Positions 35,097 to 43,748 of a stretch of 64,000 nucleotides of DNA are shown here, piece by piece. This DNA is from Flammeovirgaceae bacterium SG7u.111 (lineage in GTDB: Bacteria; Bacteroidota; Bacteroidia; Cytophagales; Flammeovirgaceae): assembly GCA_034044135.1 (NCBI GenBank), contig CP139021.1:3611635-3675634 (forward strand). The letters run 5' to 3'. The notes beneath the pieces are model-generated. The model made no database searches. It saw only the letters and a list, made by a program, of their open reading frames with translations, and had not been told where the DNA came from. The position numbers and the translations under genes were made by a program. Positions within the stretch are counted from its first letter, which is position 1; each line of letters begins with the position of its first letter.

Positions 35097-36311
35097 TTGC
35101 CAAAAATTAGCGTATTCAGCAGTTTTTTCCCACCCGAGATCGGCGCAGCCTCTTCTCGCATATATGATATGTGCCAAGGCTTACATGCTGCGGGGTACGA
35201 TGTGGAGGTCATAACCGCTATGCCCAACTACCCTACGGGCAAAACCCACCCCGACTATCGTGGGAAATTCTTTTCTAAAGAAGAAATGCATGGGGTTACG
35301 GTCAGAAGGCACTGGATTTTTCCTTCTCACAGCGATAAGGCAATCTTCCGGCTGCTAAACATGCTATCCATTGCACTTAGTGTATTTTTTTCCTTTTTAC
35401 ACATGCTACGCAAAAAGCCTGATGTAGTCATTGTGCAGTACCCTCCTGTGCTTTTACCGCTCAGCGCTTATTTAGTATCTAAAATCACAGGTGCAAAATT
35501 CATCGTAAATGTATCTGACCTATGGCCAGGTGCCATTCACCAATTGGGCAAAATCAAGAAAGGGTGGTCATACAGACTATTACTCAAGCTAGAAAAAACC
35601 TTGTACCAATCGGCAGACTACTGCATGGCACAGTCACAAGAAATTGCCGATTATATAGGAAAACGCTGCCAAACCCCTTGCTTTATTTACAGAACAGGGG
35701 CAAAATGCGATACCTTTGAGCCCAAATCAAATTACGAGGTAGAGGATCGGCCACTGAAAATTATTTATGCAGGCGTGCTAGGGCTAGCCCATGGAATCCT
35801 CAAGGTTTGTAAAAAAATAGACTTCAAAGCGCTTGGCACCGAGTTCCATATATATGGAGATGGATTTGAAAAGCAGAAACTTTTAGAGTTTGTGGAAAAA
35901 AATCCTGACAGAGGTGTGTTCATCCACGACTCCGTACCCATTCCCGAAATCCCAGAATTGTTAGGAAAATACGATGCTGCGCTAATCTCCCAAAAAACGA
36001 AAGTCTTCGGCACCGTTCCTTCTAAAACCTACGATGCTATGGCAGCAGGCCTGCCCATTATGTTCAACGGCTGTGGAGAAGGCTCGCTCATCATTAAAAA
36101 CACCGAAGCAGGATTGGTTTCCCGACCAGATAGTCCTAAGGAGCTTAAGAGAAATATCTTGAAAATGCAGAAATATTCCGCTGAGAAAAGAGAAAAAATG
36201 GGAGTAAATGGACGCCAAGCGGCACTCGACATGTTTGATAGGAAAGACCAAATCCAAAAACTTCTCCAAGTAATGAAAGTACTCTGCCCAGAGGAAAAGG
36301 TGTTGGCTTAA
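35097..36311 (+). CDS. Family 4 glycosyltransferase (WbuB-like)
   Basis: The 404 residues form a GT-B protein that transfers a sugar from a nucleotide donor, probably to a cell-surface glycan. The N-terminus KISVFSSFFPPEIGAASSR with VITAMPNYPTGK is typical of WbuB/amino-sugar transferases; SDLWPGAIHQLG and the C-terminal SKTYDAMAAGLPIMFNGCGEG mark the GT4 fold. No ATG precedes the conserved start, so a TTG at 35097 (reading MPKISVF) is the likely start. No other glycan genes are adjacent. Confidence 0.88.
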   Translation: MPKISVFSSFFPPEIGAASSRIYDMCQGLHAAGYDVEVITAMPNYPTGKTHPDYRGKFFSKEEMHGVTVRRHWIFPSHSDKAIFRLLNMLSIALSVFFSFLHMLRKKPDVVIVQYPPVLLPLSAYLVSKITGAKFIVNVSDLWPGAIHQLGKIKKGWSYRLLLKLEKTLYQSADYCMAQSQEIADYIGKRCQTPCFIYRTGAKCDTFEPKSNYEVEDRPLKIIYAGVLGLAHGILKVCKKIDFKALGTEFHIYGDGFEKQKLLEFVEKNPDRGVFIHDSVPIPEIPELLGKYDAALISQKTKVFGTVPSKTYDAMAAGLPIMFNGCGEGSLIIKNTEAGLVSRPDSPKELKRNILKMQKYSAEKREKMGVNGRQAALDMFDRKDQIQKLLQVMKVLCPEEKVLA

Positions 36312-36897
36312 AAAAATAAATATCTCTTTTCAATAGGTCTTCTACTATAAAAACAGCATTATTATTCAAGTCATAAAACCAAACTCATTTGTGCCCCAAG
36401 GAGTTTGCAACCGTAATGCATCATCTTTTATGGTACCAGCCTTCACAAATTCATCAAAAATGGACTGGATGCCTTTTACAAATATCCGGATAACCGAACC
36501 ACCCAACAGTGGGTCGTCTTCAACGTCAGCATGCCATTGAAGGTGTAGAAAAAGCATCTAATTCACATCAAACTAAGTGATGAGGATAGTACCTGTTTAG
36601 AAAAGAAAATGTCGGATTTGTTATAGTCTAATAGGTTATAACATGAGTTTGTCGGGAAGTTTATAGTAATTGGCGGAATTGTAGTAAACAAGCGGTGTGT
36701 TAAGTACTAGTTTTGTACAATTGAAAAATGCTCATGTAGGAGTACTGTGTACGGCAAACCTATTTCCACCAAATTCAAACCTTCTATCAAAAGAAGCACT
36801 CTGGTTAGATATATATCAACATCTTTTTTTCATTGCTTTAGAACAAGAAAAAAGAACTGTGTTAACCCAAATATAACCTAACATAAACCTATCGATT
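36312..36897. other. Intergenic region before the cytochrome/YceI module
   Basis: These 586 bases hold no firm gene. A 63-codon minus-strand frame (36366-36557) is possible but has no recognised feature. A -7-type box TAGTTTTG lies at 36708-36715 on the plus strand, without a matching -33 element, and could drive the cytochrome module after a leader of about 175 bases. Confidence 0.35.
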
Positions 36898-37548
36898 ATG
36901 AATCCCAAACATTACTCATTTCTATCAAAGGCTAAACTAGCTTTTTTTATCGCATCAATTAGTTCGTTGATTTTACTAAACTCTTGTAGCGACGACGGTC
37001 CTGCTGGAGATGACCCAACAGAGGAGTTGCCTTCAAATTTGGTCTATTCTGTAAACCAATTAGAGTTACAGAAAGGTTTGGCTGGAACATCTGTTGAGCC
37101 AACGCTCAAAGGGAATTCTCCATTTACTTTTAAAGTAAGCTCAGAACCCGACAACGGCGGGGCTGTCACTATTGATAATGAGGGCGTGATTTCTGTGGCA
37201 AACACCTTGGCAGTGGGAAGTTATGACCTCAAAATTACAGTAAGTAACACCGTTGGGACTGCCGAATTTGAGAATGCTTTTTCGATTGTCATCAGTGACA
37301 GGGCTGAAGTGACTTTTGCTGCAAATGTAAAAACGATCATAGAAAACAACTGTTCATCTTGCCATACTACTGGCTCACAACCTCAGTTCATCGATTATCA
37401 GACAGCAAAAAACAACGTTGATAACATTTTGGATAGAATCCAGAGAGAACAAGGCGAAGGAGGTTTTATGCCTCAGGGAAGGTCAAAACTTCCCCAAGAT
37501 GATATTGATGCCATTAAGCTTTGGAAAGCAGATGGGTTGAAAGAATAA
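36898..37548 (+). CDS. c-type cytochrome lipoprotein with Ig/cadherin-like domain
   Basis: This 216-residue lipoprotein has its lipobox at SLILLNSC (Cys30). Residues 45-130 resemble a putative Ig/cadherin-like repeat (GTSVEPTLKGNSPFTFKVSS, then NEGVISVANTLAVGSYDLKI). One haem-attachment motif, CSSCH at 152-156, follows in a short monohaem domain with MPQG as candidate Met ligand. It likely transfers electrons at the outer membrane or in the periplasm. It is the first gene of a plus-strand run with a second haem lipoprotein, a DUF5777 protein and YceI proteins. Confidence 0.85.
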   Translation: MNPKHYSFLSKAKLAFFIASISSLILLNSCSDDGPAGDDPTEELPSNLVYSVNQLELQKGLAGTSVEPTLKGNSPFTFKVSSEPDNGGAVTIDNEGVISVANTLAVGSYDLKITVSNTVGTAEFENAFSIVISDRAEVTFAANVKTIIENNCSSCHTTGSQPQFIDYQTAKNNVDNILDRIQREQGEGGFMPQGRSKLPQDDIDAIKLWKADGLKE

Positions 37549-37603
37549 CTCCCATTGACTGATTATCAAAATGTTCAATAATTTAAACTAGCTGAAGAAA
37601 ACT

Positions 37604-37978
37604 ATGAAAAAAATACTTTTAGCCCTCTTCCTGTTTGGAACTTGGGCTTGCACCTTTGAAAACGAGGAAGAATTGTTTGGAGAAGAAATTGTCGATCCTT
37701 GCGACGCCGAAGATGTTTCCTATTCCTTAGATGTTGTCCCTATTATGGTGAGTCATTGCTATACCTGCCACAGCACAGCAAACGCCCCTTCCAATGGGGC
37801 AAATATCGTGTTGGAAGGGTATGCTAGGCTGAAGGTCTTTGCAGATAATGGTTTTTTATCTAAAAGCATTAACCACGAAGCTCCTGCCGCTTCTATGCCA
37901 AGAAATGCCTCCAAGCTTTCGGATTGTAAGATAAAGACGATCGATCAGTGGATAAGTGAAGGAACTCTGGATAATTAA
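37604..37978 (+). CDS. Small monohaem c-type cytochrome lipoprotein
   Basis: The 124 residues start with a lipoprotein signal (KKILLALFLFGTWAC; Cys16). The haem motif is CYTCH at 52-56 and a likely distal methionine is in APAASMPRN. Its mature part is a minimal cytochrome c fold like those annotated as Planctomycete cytochrome C. It lies 56 bases after the larger cytochrome and 21 bases before the DUF5777 gene, so all three are probably one operon. Confidence 0.85.
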   Translation: MKKILLALFLFGTWACTFENEEELFGEEIVDPCDAEDVSYSLDVVPIMVSHCYTCHSTANAPSNGANIVLEGYARLKVFADNGFLSKSINHEAPAASMPRNASKLSDCKIKTIDQWISEGTLDN

Positions 37979-37998
37979 AAGAACATAAACCAAGAAAG

Positions 37999-38889
37999 AT
38001 GAAAAAACTGATACTAACTCTCTGCTTATTTGTACCACTGCTGACATTTGCTCAAGATGACCTCGAAAGTTTACTTAATGAAATTTCTGCAGATTCTGCT
38101 AGAAGAAACTATGTGACTTCTGCGTACAAATCCACCCATGTGATCAACATGCAAAGTACCGAACTGAAAGCGCCCGGATCTTTAGAATTTCGTATATCCC
38201 ACCGTTTCGGGCCGGTAAATGGAGGGGCATACCAGCTTTTTGGTTTGGACCAGGCTACTATCCGACTGAGCTTTGAATATGGCTTTAACGACTGGATAAG
38301 TGCAGGATTTGGACGAAGTACGTATGAGAAAACGTACGATTTCTTTTCCAAATTTGCTTTGCTCAAACAGCAAACGGGGAAGGTGAATATGCCAATATCC
38401 TTGCTCTATTATATCGATATGGCAATAAATGGATTGAGAAACGAAGACCCCACTCGGGAGTATGCTTTTTCCACTAGGATGTCGTACGTTCACCAGCTTA
38501 TTATTGGCAGGAAGTTTTCAGATAGAGCATCTTTGCTTTTCTCACCAACACTTGTCCATAAAAACCTAGTAGCGACCACTGATGACCAAAATATAACCTA
38601 TGCCTTGGGCTTTGCCGGAAGGCTCAAAATTTCGAACAGGGTAGCGCTTACTACCGAATATATTTACAGAGTTCCGCCAAGTGAGGAGCCTCCCTCTTAT
38701 ACCAATTTCCACGATTCATTTTCCGTGGGAGTTGACATAGAAACAGGCGGTCATGTATTCCAAATTCATCTAAGTAATTCACTTCCTATGTTCGACAGAG
38801 CATTTATTACCGAAACCAACCAGCGCTGGGAAGATGGTGGCGTTCATTTAGGATTTAATATCACTCGTGATTTTCAACTCAAAAAGTAG
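37999..38889 (+). CDS. DUF5777 family beta-barrel protein
   Basis: This 296-residue protein has a signal peptide (KKLILTLCLFVPLLTFAQ) and then beta-rich repeats typical of an outer-membrane barrel: LEFRISHRFGPVNGGAYQLFG, shortened here to EFRISHRFGPVNGG, and IRLSFEYGFNDWISAGFGRS. This matches DUF5777, found in Bacteroidota, often next to YceI and haem proteins. The role is unknown; with cytochrome lipoproteins before and YceI after, it may form the pore of an outer-membrane electron or quinone-related module (inference). Confidence 0.85.
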   Translation: MKKLILTLCLFVPLLTFAQDDLESLLNEISADSARRNYVTSAYKSTHVINMQSTELKAPGSLEFRISHRFGPVNGGAYQLFGLDQATIRLSFEYGFNDWISAGFGRSTYEKTYDFFSKFALLKQQTGKVNMPISLLYYIDMAINGLRNEDPTREYAFSTRMSYVHQLIIGRKFSDRASLLFSPTLVHKNLVATTDDQNITYALGFAGRLKISNRVALTTEYIYRVPPSEEPPSYTNFHDSFSVGVDIETGGHVFQIHLSNSLPMFDRAFITETNQRWEDGGVHLGFNITRDFQLKK

Positions 38890-38894
38890 ATAAA

Positions 38895-39437
38895 ATGAAA
38901 AAGTATATTCTTATTCTATTACTGTTAACAGGTAGTTTAACAGTAAACGCCCAAGAAAAAATGAAGTTGGCAAATTCAGAAGTCAGCTTCTTCTCTTCTG
39001 CACCTATGGAAGATATCGCTGCGATGAATAAGGCTACAAGTGGAATCATAGATTTTGAGACGAAAAAATTTGTGATGGCAGTCCCTATCAAGGACTTTGA
39101 GTTTGACAAGTCGCTGATGCAAGAGCATTTCAATGAAAACTACATGGAGAGCGATAAATACCCCAAAGGCGTGTTGAAAGGTTCTTTTACGGGTGATGTT
39201 GACTTGGGAAAAGATGGAGAATACAAGCTAGAGGCTATGGGAGAATTGGACATCCATGGAAAGACAATGGAACGAACCATTCCAGTAACCCTCACAGTGA
39301 AAGATGGGAAAGCTACTATTTATTCCGAATTCACTGTAAAACTTGAAGATCATAAAATCAAAATACCTAAAGTGGTGTTTATGAATATCGCAGAAGAAAT
39401 TGAAGTTAAGATCAAAAGTGAACTGGTGGAGATTTAG
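38895..39437 (+). CDS. YceI family periplasmic protein, copy 1
   Basis: This 180-residue protein has a signal peptide (KKYILILLLLTGSLTVNAQ) and a YceI lipocalin-like barrel that binds isoprenoid lipids such as polyprenyl quinone: ANSEVSFFSSAPMEDIAAMN, MQEHFNENYMESDKYPKGVL and LDIHGKTMERTIPVTLTV. It starts five bases after DUF5777. A close paralogue lies 215 bases downstream at 39653, with a decayed SRPBCC fragment between them, which indicates segmental duplication. Confidence 0.92.
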   Translation: MKKYILILLLLTGSLTVNAQEKMKLANSEVSFFSSAPMEDIAAMNKATSGIIDFETKKFVMAVPIKDFEFDKSLMQEHFNENYMESDKYPKGVLKGSFTGDVDLGKDGEYKLEAMGELDIHGKTMERTIPVTLTVKDGKATIYSEFTVKLEDHKIKIPKVVFMNIAEEIEVKIKSELVEI

Positions 39438-39447
39438 TACGAATACC

Positions 39448-39560
39448 AGTTCAATCGTTCTTTACCTTCGGAGTCTTGGAAATTTCCCCTCAAGAATCAA
39501 GGGCTTCTTGAAAGAAAGTCTCCATAGCTTCTGTTCAGCCTGGTAAGCCCCCTTTCTGAG
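39448..39560 (-). pseudogene. Remnant of the 3' end of an SRPBCC gene
   Basis: This spacer aligns with the 3' end of the intact SRPBCC gene at about 40209-40310 in the same orientation relative to its YceI neighbour. TTCAATCGTTCTTT matches TTCAATTGTTCTTT, and GAAAGTCTCCATA is identical in both. Translated on the minus strand it reads AMETFFQEALDS followed by an in-frame TGA, against GMETFPQEIPEFS in the intact gene; about 20 bases are also deleted. It is a leftover of the duplication that made two yceI copies. Confidence 0.7.
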
Positions 39561-39652
39561 AGGTATTTGATGGGGCATGAGTTATAGAAAAAGTAATGTG
39601 GAAGAAAACGATATGCGTTTTCGTGATTTTCAACCTATATAATTCAGATAAA

Positions 39653-40195
39653 ATGCAAAAGTATATTCTTATACTATTTTTAACAGTTAGTAGCCAATTG
39701 GCAAGTGCTCAAGGGAAATTCAAACTTGCAGGTTCAGAAGTTAATTTTTTCTCCTCAGCTCCTTTAGAACATATTTCCGCAATCAATAAAAATGCTATTG
39801 GGGTGATAGATTTTGATAAAAAAGAATTTCTTATCCGAGTGCCTATCAAAGGTTTTGTGTTCTCCAAGTCCCTAATGCAAGAGCATTTCAACGAAAACTA
39901 TATGGAAAGCGATACGTATCCGAGTGGAATTTTAAAAGGTTCTTTTACAGGTGATGTTAACTTAAAAAAAGATGGGGAATATGAGCTAGAGGCTGTAGGA
40001 GATTTGGAACTCCATGGGAAGGTAGACAAACGAACTATTCCTGTTACCTTAATTGTAAAAAAAGGAAAGGCTAGCATTCGTTCTGCATTTAATGTCAAAT
40101 TGGTGGATCACGATATTGAAATCCCACAAGTGGTGTCTAGGAACATTGCCGAAGAAATAGTGGTAAAAATAAATAGTGATTTGGTAGGGATTTAG
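39653..40195 (+). CDS. YceI family periplasmic protein, copy 2
   Basis: The frame opens at 39596, but the ATG at 39653 begins the signal peptide (QKYILILFLTVSSQLASAQ) exactly as in copy 1; 180 residues, the same length as copy 1. The barrel keeps MQEHFNENYMESDTYPSGIL, ELHGKVDKRTIPVTLIV and IEIPQVVSRNIAEEIVVKIN. It differs most from copy 1 in strand interiors (HISAINKNAIGVIDFDKKEF), so ligand preference may have drifted. Its last four bases overlap the convergent SRPBCC gene. Confidence 0.92.
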   Translation: MQKYILILFLTVSSQLASAQGKFKLAGSEVNFFSSAPLEHISAINKNAIGVIDFDKKEFLIRVPIKGFVFSKSLMQEHFNENYMESDTYPSGILKGSFTGDVNLKKDGEYELEAVGDLELHGKVDKRTIPVTLIVKKGKASIRSAFNVKLVDHDIEIPQVVSRNIAEEIVVKINSDLVGI

Positions 40196-40623
40196 ATTAG
40201 ATACTCCTTCAATTGTTCTTTTATAAAGTAATTCCATCCACCTTGGCAACTTTCCCTTGAGAACTCAGGTATTTCTTGAGGGAAAGTCTCCATACCCTCT
40301 GCCGTCAGTTTTAGCAGGGTTTTCCCTTCGGTTTCTTCTAGCTCAAACGTGACCAAGCCTTCTCCTTCATATCCATCGTATTTCCAATCGTAGACTATTT
40401 TCTCTTGGGGAATTACTTCCAGAATCGTCCAGCGGTGGGGAAAATTCCGCTCCCCAGCTAGTACGTTGAAGCTCGTTTGAAATCCGACCTCAGCTTTAAA
40501 AGCAGGAATGTTTTCAAAGAACCATTTTTTCATTTGTTCCATTTCGGTAATGGCTTTCCAGAGTTCTTCTTTTGAGGAGGAAAAGGCCTGTTCTACGATT
40601 ACGGGATCTTGCGATTTGCTCAT
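40192..40623 (-). CDS. SRPBCC (AHSA1-like) protein
   Basis: The 143 residues form a START/Bet v1-type fold of the Aha1 C-terminal (activator of Hsp90 homologue) group: VIVEQAFSSSKEELWKAITE, MKKWFFENIPAF, FPHRWTILEVIPQEKIVYDW and GGWNYFIKEQLKEYL. Such bacterial proteins usually bind small hydrophobic ligands; no ligand is known here. It lies 11 bases downstream of rpiA on the same strand and overlaps the convergent yceI by four bases. A broken copy of its 3' end lies at 39448-39560. Confidence 0.9.
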   Translation of the reverse strand: MSKSQDPVIVEQAFSSSKEELWKAITEMEQMKKWFFENIPAFKAEVGFQTSFNVLAGERNFPHRWTILEVIPQEKIVYDWKYDGYEGEGLVTFELEETEGKTLLKLTAEGMETFPQEIPEFSRESCQGGWNYFIKEQLKEYLI

Positions 40624-40633
40624 TTTTATATAT

Positions 40634-41335
40634 TTAATTTGCGGTAAGTACTTCTATGGGGAAATTCATAAATAATCCATTATCTAACACTCCTGGCAGC
40701 ATATTGATTTCTTTTTCCAGCTCTTTTCCAATGTTTTTAAAATTGACATCGAGAATAAAGTTCCCATTTTCAGTCATTACAGGGCCATCTTTCTTAATCC
40801 CAATTCTTAACGAAATAGTGCTTGCTCCAAGGGACAAAAGCGAGTTTTCTAAACTATTGACCGCTATTGGCAAAACCTCGATAGGAACAGCAAACTTTTC
40901 CCCCAAGTTACTGACAAACTTAGACTTGTCTGCTAAGATATATGTTTTACTTGCAGCAGACATAAGCAGTTTTTCTTTCACCATTGCCCCACCCCTTCCT
41001 TTTATCAAATTCTTATCAGGGTCAATTTCGTCTGCCCCATCGAAACACCAATCTGGTTGATATTTTAAAAAAGAACCAGTCTGGATGTCATTTTTCACAC
41101 AAGCCATTTCCACTTCATGGGAAGTCGGTATCGCAATGATTTCCAGCTTTTCCTCCCTTACCCTCTTCCCTATCGCTTCAATAGCCAACGCACTGGTTGA
41201 ACCCGATCCAAAACCGATGACATCTCGATATTTGACCAACTGGACCACTTTAGCGGCTATCGCTTCTTTGTCCTCCCTATTAGAAATCTTTGTGCCCCAA
41301 GCCAAGTCTTTGATAATCGTACTTTTCCAGTTCAT
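40634..41335 (-). CDS. rpiA: Ribose-5-phosphate isomerase A
   Basis: It interconverts ribose-5-phosphate and ribulose-5-phosphate in the pentose phosphate pathway. The 233 residues contain IGFGSGSTSALAIEAIGKR, IPTSHEVE, the catalytic WCFDGADEID and LIKGRGGAMVKEKLL with the active-site Lys and Glu region. Length is typical. It is followed 11 bases later by the SRPBCC gene, and is divergent from hisC. Confidence 0.96.
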   Translation of the reverse strand: MNWKSTIIKDLAWGTKISNREDKEAIAAKVVQLVKYRDVIGFGSGSTSALAIEAIGKRVREEKLEIIAIPTSHEVEMACVKNDIQTGSFLKYQPDWCFDGADEIDPDKNLIKGRGGAMVKEKLLMSAASKTYILADKSKFVSNLGEKFAVPIEVLPIAVNSLENSLLSLGASTISLRIGIKKDGPVMTENGNFILDVNFKNIGKELEKEINMLPGVLDNGLFMNFPIEVLTAN

Positions 41336-41455
41336 AGGTTTAGCTAAGTTTTTATGTTTTAACTACCTCAACAAAATAACCTATTTTCTTTTAGCAATTT
41401 TAAGATTGGGGTAATTATCTTCGCCCCTTAATTTATAGCTTAACCTGAATTGAAA

Positions 41456-42508
41456 ATGAGCGGATTTGATCTTAGCAAAGTGATTAGGCCACATGTGTTG
41501 GCTCTCAAACCATATTCATCGGCAAGAGACGAATACTCGGGGCACGAAGGGGTGTTTTTGGATGCGAACGAGAATCCGCTTGGCTCGGTTGGTGGTGGTA
41601 ATTACAACCGTTACCCTGATCCATACCAGCAAGAGATTAAGAAAAAGCTGGCGATTATAAAAGGTGTGCAGCCCCAGCAGATATTTTTGGGGAATGGCAG
41701 CGATGAAGCCATTGATCTGCTTATCAGAGCATTTTGCGAGCCTAAGGAGGAAAAAATATTGATCACACCACCTACTTATGGAATGTACAGAGTTAGCGCC
41801 GACGTGAACTTGGTTGAGGTAAAAGAAGTGCCGCTTTCTCCTGATTTCAACTTACAAGTTGATGAAATACTTAAAGAGTTGGATGAACTAACCAAGTTGG
41901 TTTTCTTGTGTTCGCCCAACAACCCTACGGGTAATTCATTGCGCAAAGCGGATGTGGAAAAGGTGCTGGAGAAGGCAAAGGGAGTTGTAGTTGTAGATGA
42001 GGCGTATATCGATTTTTCTGCTGAGGAAAGTTACATAACCTTGCTCGATCGCTACCCGAATTTGGTGGTGATGCAGACGTTTTCCAAAGCTTGGGGGCTT
42101 GCTGGGCTTCGCTTGGGTATGGCATTCGCCTCTCCAGAGCTTATCGGATTTATCAATAAAATAAAGCCTCCTTATAACATAAACCAGCTTACCCAAGAAA
42201 AAGCCTTGGAAAGTTTGGGTCAATACACTTCTCAAAAAAAGATGGTAGAAGAGATATTGAAAGAAAGGAAAGGGCTTGCCGAAGAACTTAAAAGCTTGCC
42301 TACGGTAAGGAAAATTTATCCTTCCGATGCAAATTTCCTTTTGGTAAAAATAGACGACGCTACTGAAGTTTATAACAAACTGGTAAGCAAACATGTGATT
42401 GTGAGGAACAGGTCTAGCGTTCAGCTTTGTGCAGATTGCCTAAGAATTACGGTGGGAAGCAAGTCGGAAAACAATGAGCTATTGAAGTCTTTGCGAGAGC
42501 TGTTTTAA
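41456..42508 (+). CDS. hisC: Histidinol-phosphate aminotransferase
   Basis: This PLP enzyme makes histidinol phosphate in histidine synthesis. A TTG at 41450 is possible, but the ATG two codons later (41456) is preferred; 350 residues. Features: RPHVLALKPYSSARDEYSG, LDANENPLGSVGGGNYNRYP, FLCSPNNPTGNSL, VDEAYIDFS and the PLP lysine in MQTFSKAWGLAGLRLG. No other his gene is adjacent, whereas hisC is often in a his operon. Single gene. Confidence 0.94.
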   Translation: MSGFDLSKVIRPHVLALKPYSSARDEYSGHEGVFLDANENPLGSVGGGNYNRYPDPYQQEIKKKLAIIKGVQPQQIFLGNGSDEAIDLLIRAFCEPKEEKILITPPTYGMYRVSADVNLVEVKEVPLSPDFNLQVDEILKELDELTKLVFLCSPNNPTGNSLRKADVEKVLEKAKGVVVVDEAYIDFSAEESYITLLDRYPNLVVMQTFSKAWGLAGLRLGMAFASPELIGFINKIKPPYNINQLTQEKALESLGQYTSQKKMVEEILKERKGLAEELKSLPTVRKIYPSDANFLLVKIDDATEVYNKLVSKHVIVRNRSSVQLCADCLRITVGSKSENNELLKSLRELF

Positions 42509-42759
42509 ATTAAAACAAATGCTGATAAAGACTGGTTGTTAGAAAAGTACAAGGTTTTGTGGAAAAAGTCAATTCTTTGATTTTTTTTGGGAAATCCTTG
42601 CAAGTCTTATAGAAAATTTCTTAATTGATAAGAAATAACAATAGCTTTATACAGTATATACTAATATAGTAAAATCTGCTACTTTTCAATTTTACATTTT
42701 TTTACCAAATGAACTTGTAGCATATTTCTGTTTTTTTATGTACCCCAAACACCTAACAC

Positions 42760-43548
42760 ATGATTACGAAAAAAATCTATTTCCTACTTCTTTCTTTTAC
42801 TTTAGCTTTTTCTTCGCTCAGCGCCCAGTCAGACCATTATTTGTTTTTTGATGGAACGTACGAGCAGCTCCAAACCCGCGCACTCAATTCGGATAGCCCA
42901 TATTTTGTTTTTGTATATGCTAACTGGAGTTTACAGGCTAAAAAAATGTATGAGAACACGTTCACTTCTCCAGAGTTTATCAAATATGCTGAAAGCAAGT
43001 GGATTGGGATGGATTTGGACGGCGAATCTATCATAACCGCTGGTTCGGCTATTACCGAAAAATATCAACTGATATTTTTCCCAACCGTGTTGTTTTTCAC
43101 ACCCGAAGGAAAGTACTTGGGCAGGCTTCCTGGTTACAAAAGCCCTGCTGAGCTGATAGCCAAAATGAAAGAACTGGAAAACGAGAAAGGCGCCCCGGAA
43201 TTGGCACTCGATCTTTCGGACGAACAACCACAGGCTGTGCAAAAACCAGGCGAGTATTTGTTTAAAGTAGATGCTAAACTGCTTGACCGCACCGGGTATG
43301 GCGTGCAAATTGGCGTATTCAGCAACTACCGAAATGTATTCACCAAGATATTGGAATTACAAAATAAAAAGTACCACAAAAACGTCTCTGTTTTTATCAA
43401 AGATATGGGAGATGGTCAGCTTTCTTACAAAGTAATATTAGGTCCTGTACCCGATAAAAAAATTGCAGAAAATTATTTGGGTGCACTAAAGAAGAAAGAC
43501 GCTACTTATTATGCCAACAGCATTTTAGTTGACCTAAAAGATTTATAA
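42760..43548 (+). CDS. Exported thioredoxin-fold protein fused to a SPOR domain, no CxxC
   Basis: The 262 residues have a signal peptide (to about 23, SSLSAQ). A thioredoxin-like domain (about 25-145) aligns with the thioredoxin_7/DUF255 group: FVYANWSLQAKKMYENTFTS, KWIGMDLDGE and FFPTVLFFTPEGKYLGRLPG. At the active site ANWSLQAKK replaces WCxxC, so both redox cysteines are missing. Residues about 175-262 form a SPOR domain (GVQIGVFSNYRNVFTKI, YKVILGPVPDKKIAENYLG), which binds denuded septal peptidoglycan. It is probably a structural or binding protein at the division site. Confidence 0.85.
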   Translation: MITKKIYFLLLSFTLAFSSLSAQSDHYLFFDGTYEQLQTRALNSDSPYFVFVYANWSLQAKKMYENTFTSPEFIKYAESKWIGMDLDGESIITAGSAITEKYQLIFFPTVLFFTPEGKYLGRLPGYKSPAELIAKMKELENEKGAPELALDLSDEQPQAVQKPGEYLFKVDAKLLDRTGYGVQIGVFSNYRNVFTKILELQNKKYHKNVSVFIKDMGDGQLSYKVILGPVPDKKIAENYLGALKKKDATYYANSILVDLKDL

Positions 43549-43581
43549 CATCAAGCAAGTAAATCGTCGCAAACGTATTCG

Positions 43582-43615
43582 AAAAACCGCTTTTAATAGA
43601 TTTAAAGCGGTTTTT
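43582..43615 (+). terminator. Rho-independent terminator after the SPOR gene
   Basis: AAAAACCGCTTT (43582-43593) pairs perfectly with AAAGCGGTTTTT (43604-43615) around a 10-base loop; the T-run continues as TATTTTT. It starts 33 bases after the stop codon. Confidence 0.88.
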
Positions 43616-43748
43616 TATTTTTCCCAGCTCGGTAGCGTTTGCATTTTTTTGTCTTCCCAAATTAGTTGTTATCCCCATTTTTCCTTCCTAGATTTAAGTA
43701 ACTCTATAAGTAAACAGTGCTTACCTTATTCAAAAAAACATAACTGCT

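Noticed and set aside
36366-36557. 63-codon minus-strand frame
   Set aside because: No recognised motif, signal or neighbour support; the peptide could be real but cannot be defended.
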